Origin: Permianibacter fluminis
GTDB lineage: Bacteria; Pseudomonadota; Gammaproteobacteria; Enterobacterales; Permianibacteraceae
Reading direction: 5' to 3'
Assembly: GCF_013179735.1 (NCBI RefSeq)
Contig: NZ_JABMEG010000001.1
Location: 1,426,001-1,490,000, forward strand
DNA: 64,000 nt
This document shows positions 58,293 through 64,000 of the stretch, one piece after another (position 1 is the stretch's first letter; every line of letters begins with the position of its first letter). The translations under genes and the position numbers were made by a program. The notes under the pieces were generated by a model, which worked only from the letters and a program-made list of their open reading frames with translations, searched no databases and was not told where the DNA came from.

Positions 58293-58919
58293 GTGCAGGT
58301 ATCAGCCGCCTTGGAGGCGACCGTTTTGGACCAACCCGCCAATGTCACCCCAATCCGGCCTGCTGCCGGCGCCGGTATGACCGAGCAAGAGCAAGCCGAT
58401 GAGCAATTGGCGCTGACCGTTGCCCGTGCCCAGGCAGGCGACAAAGCGGCGTTCGCACAGCTCTATCGCAGCCAGCATCGGCGCGTCTACGCCCTGTGCG
58501 TGCGCCTGTTGGGGGATCGGCAGCTGGCGGAAGAGCTGACCCAGGATGCCTTTGTCAAAGCCTGGCAGCAGCTGCACAGTTTTCGCGGTGAGGCCAAGTT
58601 TTCTACCTGGCTGCACCGGGTCACCGCCAATGCCGTGATTTCCTATCAGCGCAAACATGGACCGTGGCTGCGCTGGTTGAAAAAAGGCGGCGGCGATGAC
58701 GAGATTCCGGAAACGCTGAGTCACGAAACGCCGGGCGAGGCCCGTGATCTGGAAGCCGCGATTGCGCAGCTGCCAGTGCGTGCCCGGCAAGTGTTTGTAC
58801 TGATGGATATTGAAGGTTATAGCCACGAAGAAACCGCCGCCGCGCTTGGCATTGCCGAAGGCACCAGCAAAGCGCAGTTGTTTCGGGCCCGCGAGCTGTT
58901 GAGAGGAATGCTGCAATGA
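58293..58919 (+). CDS. ECF sigma factor
   Basis: The 208-residue protein has sigma-70 region 2 (YRSQHRRVYALCVRLLGDRQLAEELTQDAFVKAWQQL, FSTWLHRVTANAVISYQRK) and region 4 (LPVRARQVFVLMDIEGYSHEETAAALGIAEGTSKAQLFRARELLRG). The GTG at 58293 has GGGGGA upstream; an ATG at 58377 lacks a site but would remove a non-conserved 28-residue leader. It overlaps the putative anti-sigma gene by four bases. It is distinct from the ChrR-linked sigma factor at 48970. Confidence 0.9.
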   Translation: MQVSAALEATVLDQPANVTPIRPAAGAGMTEQEQADEQLALTVARAQAGDKAAFAQLYRSQHRRVYALCVRLLGDRQLAEELTQDAFVKAWQQLHSFRGEAKFSTWLHRVTANAVISYQRKHGPWLRWLKKGGGDDEIPETLSHETPGEARDLEAAIAQLPVRARQVFVLMDIEGYSHEETAAALGIAEGTSKAQLFRARELLRGMLQ

Positions 58920-59449
58920 GCCATGAATCAATTCATCACGAACACGCTGGCGCAAGCAAGCCGGAGTGGTTGCAAGCCGAGCTCAAGCAGCTGCCGAGTG
59001 AACTGGCGCCAGAGCGCGATCTGTGGCCGGAAATCGCCCAGCAAATCAGCAAGCCGGCTCGGCAGCGTTGGCTGCCCGCTGCGGTCGCGGCCAGTGTACT
59101 GGTCAGTGCCATGTCAGCGGTATTCACCTGGCAGTTGTATCAACAGCGCTCTGATGATGCAGCGCTGGCCAGCAGCCAGCAACTGCTGCAGCAGATTGAG
59201 TCGCCGTATCAATTGGCACGCACCAGTTATGCCGAGCAGTGGCCGACCTTGAAAACCAATCTGGATCCGGAAACAGCAGCCACTGTCGAGCGCAATCTGC
59301 AAATCATCCGGACGGCGCACGAGCAACTGGCCAAGGCGCTGAACAAGCAGCCGGATGATCCGGCGCTGCAACAATTGCTGCGGCAAACGCTGGCAAAAGA
59401 GATCGAGGTTTACCAGCTGGCGGAAAACGCCTCCCGGGTATCGATTTGA
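58916..59449 (+). CDS. Putative membrane anti-sigma factor
   Basis: The 177-residue product has an N-terminal cytoplasmic part of about 55 residues, one membrane helix (WLPAAVAASVLVSAMSAVFTW, residues 53-73) and a helical periplasmic domain rich in Gln. This topology and the ATGA overlap with the sigma gene suggest an anti-sigma factor, although there is no zinc motif and no family match is recognised. Confidence 0.65.
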   Translation: MSHESIHHEHAGASKPEWLQAELKQLPSELAPERDLWPEIAQQISKPARQRWLPAAVAASVLVSAMSAVFTWQLYQQRSDDAALASSQQLLQQIESPYQLARTSYAEQWPTLKTNLDPETAATVERNLQIIRTAHEQLAKALNKQPDDPALQQLLRQTLAKEIEVYQLAENASRVSI

Positions 59450-59648
59450 GTTATGCCGGAATTTTCCCGGCAAGAAAGCCAGAACAGCGGCCGGAAAAAA
59501 ACACCGGGCCGCGAAAACGATTCAAACCCGACGCAAGCGGTTCGCGTCTCAGTATCAGAACCCCGACGGTAGCACCGCGCTACCGACACCATGCAAACCG
59601 GCGTTAGCGCAAAGCCTGTGCGGCGCCAGCACTTAACAGGAGTTGGAC

Positions 59649-60542
59649 ATGAACAAGATGCTGCTGAGTCTGATCGCGCTGGCTCTGGCACCGCTGCTGA
59701 GCGCGGCCGCCCAAGCCGGTGAAGCGGTCAACCTGAGCCTGGATGCCGATGGCAAAGGCGAAGTCACCATCGACATCGTTCGCGGTGACATCACTGTGAT
59801 CGGCTGGGAGCAAAACAAGGTCAGCGTGGAAGGTAATCGCGATGACAAGAGCGAAGCTTTTGTCTTTGAACGCAGCGGCAACACCATTCATATCGAAGAC
59901 AAACTGCCGAACAATGTTCATCGTGGCGAGGGCAGTAAACTTACCGTGAAGATTCCGCGGACAAACAGTCTGCGGGTCGAACTGGTCTCGGCCAATCTCA
60001 ACGTTCGCGATGTCGCTGGGCGTAGCGATCTGAGTACCGTCAGCGGTGATCTGAAGCTGGAAAAGCTTGGTCATGATGTTGATGTCGAAAGCGTCAGCGG
60101 CAATATCGAGCTGCGCGGTGCCGGCAAGGAAGTGGATCTGGAAACCGTCAGTGGCGATATCGATGCCTACATCACCACTGAACGCCTGCACGCCGAAAGC
60201 GTGTCCGGCAATGTCAAGGTCCGCAACGAAGGCACCTTGCGCAAAGGCGATTTTTCCTCGGTGTCGGGTGACGTCAGCATCGAAGGCGCGCTGTCTGATG
60301 ACACCGATGTGGAAATGGAAAGTGTCAGCGGCAATCTGGTGTTGTTCGCCCGTGGTGCAGTCAATGCCCGCATCGAAGCCGAAACCGGCCCCGGTGGCGA
60401 TATCACCAACGAGCTGACCAACGAAGTCCCGGATGAGGCGGAGTTCACCGGCGCCGAAAGTCTGGACATCAAGGTCGGCAATGGCGGTGGCCGGATCCAG
60501 GCCTCGGTGGTCAGCGGCGAGATTGCCTTCCGGAAAAAATGA
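59649..60542 (+). CDS. Exported DUF4097 repeat protein
   Basis: The 297-residue product has a signal peptide (LIALALAPLLSAAAQA) and then a ladder of about seven repeats of roughly 20 residues with the core SVSGD or SVSGN (STVSGDL, ESVSGNI, ETVSGDI, ESVSGNV, SSVSGDV, ESVSGNL, SVVSGEI). This is the DUF4097/adhesin-like beta-helix family. It follows the sigma and putative anti-sigma genes after 199 bases and ends in a terminator, a common arrangement, so it may be the main target or part of the sensing. AGGAG precedes the ATG at 59649. Confidence 0.85.
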   Translation: MNKMLLSLIALALAPLLSAAAQAGEAVNLSLDADGKGEVTIDIVRGDITVIGWEQNKVSVEGNRDDKSEAFVFERSGNTIHIEDKLPNNVHRGEGSKLTVKIPRTNSLRVELVSANLNVRDVAGRSDLSTVSGDLKLEKLGHDVDVESVSGNIELRGAGKEVDLETVSGDIDAYITTERLHAESVSGNVKVRNEGTLRKGDFSSVSGDVSIEGALSDDTDVEMESVSGNLVLFARGAVNARIEAETGPGGDITNELTNEVPDEAEFTGAESLDIKVGNGGGRIQASVVSGEIAFRKK

Positions 60543-60576
60543 CGCGCAGTCAGTTAATTCCCGTGCGTGTCAGCAC

Positions 60577-60613
60577 AACAAAAAGGGGCGGCCAACACCG
60601 CCCCTTTTTGTTG
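60577..60613. terminator. Rho-independent terminator after the DUF4097 gene
   Basis: AACAAAAAGGGGCGG and CCGCCCCTTTTTGTT form a perfect hairpin around CCAACA. It ends the ECF operon. Confidence 0.92.
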
Positions 60614-61052
60614 CCGCAACGTTGTCAGACGGTGCCCGTATCGGAGCGTCGGTTGAGGCGAATGTGCGGCGTTTTCGCACGCCGTCGTAAGCTTTTGTCC
60701 ATCCGTGCTGTCGTCTGGTGGCGCCAGTTTGCGCATGTGTTGGCCAGCCATTGATGGGCTCTTGATCGGCCTTGATATGCAAGGCGTGGCGACATCGGTC
60801 GCAGTTCTGTCGAACGGGCGCTGCCCACTGGTCGGTGCAGCCCGCGGAAAATTGCGCAGATCGTGGCGGTAAGCTGGCCGCCGCTTCGTTTCTATCGAAA
60901 CCGCTGATTGACGGCTGTTGTCGTCGCAGTCGAACACCGCCCGGCAGATTCGGCGACAGCCTTGATTGGCGGCCCTGGCCGGGATTATCCGTACCGGCAC
61001 GGCTGGGTTACACTGGGTCGATAACACGAAGCCGGCGAAGGGAGTTTGACCG
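60614..61052. other. Intergenic region, no gene recognised
   Basis: About 440 bases precede the large secreted protein gene. Open frames on both strands give Arg/Pro/Cys-rich translations with no ribosome site. A TACACT at 61009-61014 could be a -10 element for the downstream gene, but the -35 is poor. No repeat or RNA is evident. Confidence 0.5.
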
Positions 61053-64000
61053 ATGCTCTGGGGATGTTTGCAGTACCGGGGGGACGGGGACAGCCAAGTC
61101 ACTGACCGCAACCTTGCTTGCTCCATGCCGAGCGGGCAGCCGCGATCCATTGCTCAAGGTGGTGGCCGGTCGCGACTGATCAGCCTCTGTGCCTTGCTGA
61201 TCGGCCTGCTGCTGATCATCGCTATGCCCGCGCCAGTGCATGCTGCTGGTGCGGCCGATGCCACTTACAACGGTACCGATGGCACAGCCAACAATGTTTT
61301 TGCCAGCTGCACCGGTTGCCATAGTGCCGGTGGCGGCCAGACACCATTCCTGGATTCCTATGCCGCAGTGACGGCCAATTTCACTCCGGTATCCGGTACT
61401 GGTATCGGCAGTTGCGGCGGCTCGTCGCAACCGGTTTATCAGTGTGCGAAAACGCTGATCGATGCCAACCTGATGCCGTTTGCCTGTACCCCCGGCGTCG
61501 ATTGCCTGACCGCCAGTCAAAAGTCGCTGCTGACCAGCTGGATCGCCGACAGCCGGCCGCTGCAGAGCGCGCCCTTTGTCCAGACACCAACGTCTTCCGC
61601 CATCGGCAAATACTCGGTCACGCTCAATACCAATGTCAGCGAAAATGGCGCCGAGTCGTCGTTCAGTTTTCATTACAAGAAGAGTTCGGCCGGTGGCTAT
61701 ACCACGGCCACGGTCACCGGCACGGAAGAAGGTGACTTCAGCACCGATTCCGATGGCAACGGTGCCAGCAAGGCAATCAGCAAAACCATCAGTTTAAGCG
61801 GCGCCGGCAATTGCGGCACCACGTACAACTTCTTTGCCCAGGGTGTTAACGCAGTCAACACCACCACCAGCGCCAATGGCAGCAACTTCAATACCTTGGC
61901 TTGCCCGAGCATCAGCAATATCGCCGACCGCAGCATCAATGAAGACAGTTCAACCGGCGCGGTAGCATTCACGCTGGCTGATGGCAGCAGTACCTGCGGC
62001 CTGAGTCTCGGGGCGAGCTCGTCCAACACCACGTTGATTCCGAATGGCAGTCTGGTGTTCGGCGGTTCCTGTGCGGCGCGCACGATCACGGCAACGCCAG
62101 CGGCTAATCAGTTTGGCAGCAGCACCATTACCGTCACCGTCAGCGACGGCACCACGACCGATACCGACACCTATGTGGTGACCGTCAACTCGGTCAACGA
62201 TGCGCCGAGCATTTCCGATATCAGTGATCAAGGCACCTCCGAAGATACCCCGCTGGGCCCGATTGCCTTTTCGATCAGTGACATCGAGACCGCCGCCGGC
62301 TCGCTGGTGGTGTCGGCCAGCTCGTCCAATCAGACCCTGATTCCGAATGCCAATATCAGCTTTGGTGGCAGCGGTGGTTCGCGCACGCTGAGCCTGACGC
62401 CGGCGCTGGATCAAACCGGATCGGCCACCATCACCGTGTCGGTGTTCGATGGTGTCGATACCAGCTCGGATACTTTTGTCGTGCTGGTGTCAGCGGTCAA
62501 CGACAATCCGACCATTTCCAACATCAGCAACCAGAGCAGCAACGAAGACAACAGCAACACGGTGTCGTTCACGGTAGCCGACAATGAAACCGCCGCCGGT
62601 TCACTGACGGTCAGCGCCACGTCGAGCAATACCGCGCTGGTGCCGAACAGCAATCTGGTGTTTGGTGGCAGCGGTGCCAACCGCAACTTGACGGCAACGC
62701 CGCTTGCCAACCAGAACGGCAGCAGCACGATTACCGTTACGGTTCGTGATGCCCAGTTGGCAGCCGCGTCGGATGTTTATGTCCTGACCATTGTTGCCAT
62801 CAACGATGCGCCGTCACTGGCGACCATCAGCAGTCAAACGGTTACCGAACTGAGTCCGTTTGCCTTGGCGGCGAGCGTGACTGATCCGGATGACAACAAC
62901 GATGGTAGCGGCGCGCTGACATTCTCGCTGCCAGTAGCGCCGGCCGGCATGACCATCGGCGCAACCGGCATCATCAACTGGACACCGGGCCAACACACCG
63001 ATGGCAGTTATCCCGTGACCGTGCGGGTGGTGGATGGCGGTGAAAATGGTGCCGGTCCCGCCACCAGCAGCTTCACCATCACGGTGCAGAAACTCGACGG
63101 CGATGCCGATACCATTGCCGATTACGATGACAATTGCCCGCTGCTTGCCAACACCAATCAGGCCGACAACGATGTCGACAACAGCGGCGATGCCTGCGAT
63201 GAAGACGATGACAACGATGGTCTGCCCGACAGCATTGAGTTGGCGCGCGGTCTGGATCCGTTTGATCCGGCCGATGCCAATGCTGATCTCGATGGTGACG
63301 GTCTCAGCAACCTGGCCGAGTATCTGAACTGCGTCGCCAATGCCGATCCGGTTTGCGACGCGATTGCGGTGGATTCGGTCGCACCGGTCATCACCACCAA
63401 CGGCGATCTGACTGTCAACGCCACCGGTTATCTGACCGATGCCGGCGAAACCGCCAGCGCCGAAGATGGTGTTGACGGCACCGTGGCGGTGACGGCGGAT
63501 GTTCACGGTCCGTTCCGGCCCGGTTTGTATACCATCACCTGGACGGCACAAGATGCCGTCGGCAACACCGCCACCAGCGAGCAAATTATCCGGGTGTTGC
63601 CACGTGCCGAAATTGTCCACGCGTTGCAGGTTGGCGAAGGTCAGATCGTGGATCTGGCCGTGCAACTGAACGGTGAGGCACCAGAGTATCCGGTGCTGTT
63701 GGTGTACAACGTCGCTGGTAGCGCCAGCAGCAGCGATCACAATCTCGCCAATGGCACGGTCACCATCAGCAGCGGCCAGCTCGGCAACATTCAATTCACG
63801 ACCACAGCAGACGCCGCGCCAGAAGCCGACGAAACGATTGTGGTGACGCTGACCAGCAGCACCGCCAACGCCACCCTTGGTGACAGCCGGCAAGCGACGA
63901 TCACCATTGTCGATCGGCCGGTACCACCGGAAGTGCGTTTGCAAGCCGAGCAGGCCGGTGACCCGACCCAGATCATCTACACCGATCTGGGCCTGCTCAG
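61053..64000 (+). CDS. Large multidomain secreted protein with haem c motif, Ig-like repeats, TSP3 and Calx-beta (partial)
   Basis: The frame runs from an ATG at 61053 (GGGAG upstream) to the window end, 982 full codons so far, with no stop. An extended leader of about 38 residues precedes a hydrophobic signal (LISLCALLIGLLLIIAMPAPVHA). A haem-binding C86-x-x-C89-H90 with a likely Met ligand near residue 140 follows. Then come an Ig-like domain (about 170-285), four cadherin/Ig-like repeats (about 285-685; phrases NDAPSISDIS, NDNPTISNIS, NDAPSLATIS, SxxxxxLIPNxxL), thrombospondin type 3 repeats (DGDADTIADYDDNCP, EDDDNDGLPDS) near 681-766, an HYR-like domain and a Calx-beta domain (VGEGQIVDLAV...). 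It is probably surface-exposed or released, calcium-binding and possibly electron-carrying; the C terminus with any anchor is outside the window. Confidence 0.85.
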   Translation, partial: MLWGCLQYRGDGDSQVTDRNLACSMPSGQPRSIAQGGGRSRLISLCALLIGLLLIIAMPAPVHAAGAADATYNGTDGTANNVFASCTGCHSAGGGQTPFLDSYAAVTANFTPVSGTGIGSCGGSSQPVYQCAKTLIDANLMPFACTPGVDCLTASQKSLLTSWIADSRPLQSAPFVQTPTSSAIGKYSVTLNTNVSENGAESSFSFHYKKSSAGGYTTATVTGTEEGDFSTDSDGNGASKAISKTISLSGAGNCGTTYNFFAQGVNAVNTTTSANGSNFNTLACPSISNIADRSINEDSSTGAVAFTLADGSSTCGLSLGASSSNTTLIPNGSLVFGGSCAARTITATPAANQFGSSTITVTVSDGTTTDTDTYVVTVNSVNDAPSISDISDQGTSEDTPLGPIAFSISDIETAAGSLVVSASSSNQTLIPNANISFGGSGGSRTLSLTPALDQTGSATITVSVFDGVDTSSDTFVVLVSAVNDNPTISNISNQSSNEDNSNTVSFTVADNETAAGSLTVSATSSNTALVPNSNLVFGGSGANRNLTATPLANQNGSSTITVTVRDAQLAAASDVYVLTIVAINDAPSLATISSQTVTELSPFALAASVTDPDDNNDGSGALTFSLPVAPAGMTIGATGIINWTPGQHTDGSYPVTVRVVDGGENGAGPATSSFTITVQKLDGDADTIADYDDNCPLLANTNQADNDVDNSGDACDEDDDNDGLPDSIELARGLDPFDPADANADLDGDGLSNLAEYLNCVANADPVCDAIAVDSVAPVITTNGDLTVNATGYLTDAGETASAEDGVDGTVAVTADVHGPFRPGLYTITWTAQDAVGNTATSEQIIRVLPRAEIVHALQVGEGQIVDLAVQLNGEAPEYPVLLVYNVAGSASSSDHNLANGTVTISSGQLGNIQFTTTADAAPEADETIVVTLTSSTANATLGDSRQATITIVDRPVPPEVRLQAEQAGDPTQIIYTDLGLL

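Overview
The window is a GC-rich chromosomal segment (about 60% G+C by eye) from a Gammaproteobacterium. Three blocks of conserved gene order point there: dnaB-alr; leuS-lptE-holA-nadD-rsfS-rlmH-mrdA-rodA-mltB-rlpA-dacA followed by dat-ybeD-lipB-lipA; and tolC/pcm/thiC-nudF-yqiB-cpdA. The dat insertion after dacA, the tolC-thiC neighbourhood and Pseudomonas-type GTAGGAGCG palindromes resemble Pseudomonadales, but many accessory genes do not, so no genus is named.

Layout. 0-10 kb: a beta-lactamase-fold hydrolase, dsbA, a diguanylate cyclase, a YebC-family protein, a lone YD-repeat protein, an SLC13-type transporter and a DUF2798 protein, interspersed with two copies of a paired inverted-repeat element. 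10-17 kb: dnaB (with a perfect DnaA box and a candidate promoter upstream), alr, and a 1407-residue propeller-PAS-GGDEF-EAL protein. 17-33.5 kb: an ElyC/YdcF protein, then one long co-oriented run for translation quality, LPS assembly, DNA polymerase delta, NAD synthesis, the elongasome (PBP2, RodA, MltB, RlpA, DacA) and lipoate synthesis; many of its genes overlap by a few bases. 33.5-37.8 kb: a small AT-rich membrane-protein gene, then a copper module (cueR, copA, copZ) with two readable MerR-type promoters in the divergent intergenic region. 37.8-46.5 kb: a secreted metzincin protease, tolC, a PCMT-family methyltransferase, thiC, nudF, yqiB and cpdA.

46.5-64 kb is more accessory: a chemoreceptor; an RpoE-ChrR (ECF11-type) pair whose divergent intergenic region carries two TGATC...CGTA promoter candidates, one towards rpoE-chrR and one towards a DUF4397 lipoprotein; a PHA-synthase-like hydrolase whose start codon lies in a perfect hairpin; a DUF2007 protein and a cytochrome c; dusA; a three-gene cassette of a coiled-coil protein, a 37-residue membrane peptide and a PspC protein; a PCuAC copper chaperone; a PIG-L deacetylase; a second ECF sigma/putative anti-sigma/DUF4097 operon; and the first 983 codons of a very large secreted protein with a haem c motif, repeated Ig-like domains, thrombospondin type 3 repeats and a Calx-beta domain, cut by the window end.

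No rRNA, tRNA, CRISPR array, prophage or complete insertion sequence was seen. The features most worth following are the envelope-stress regulatory modules (ECF11, second ECF, psp-like cassette), the two palindromic repeat families, the AT-rich island, and the large secreted protein.
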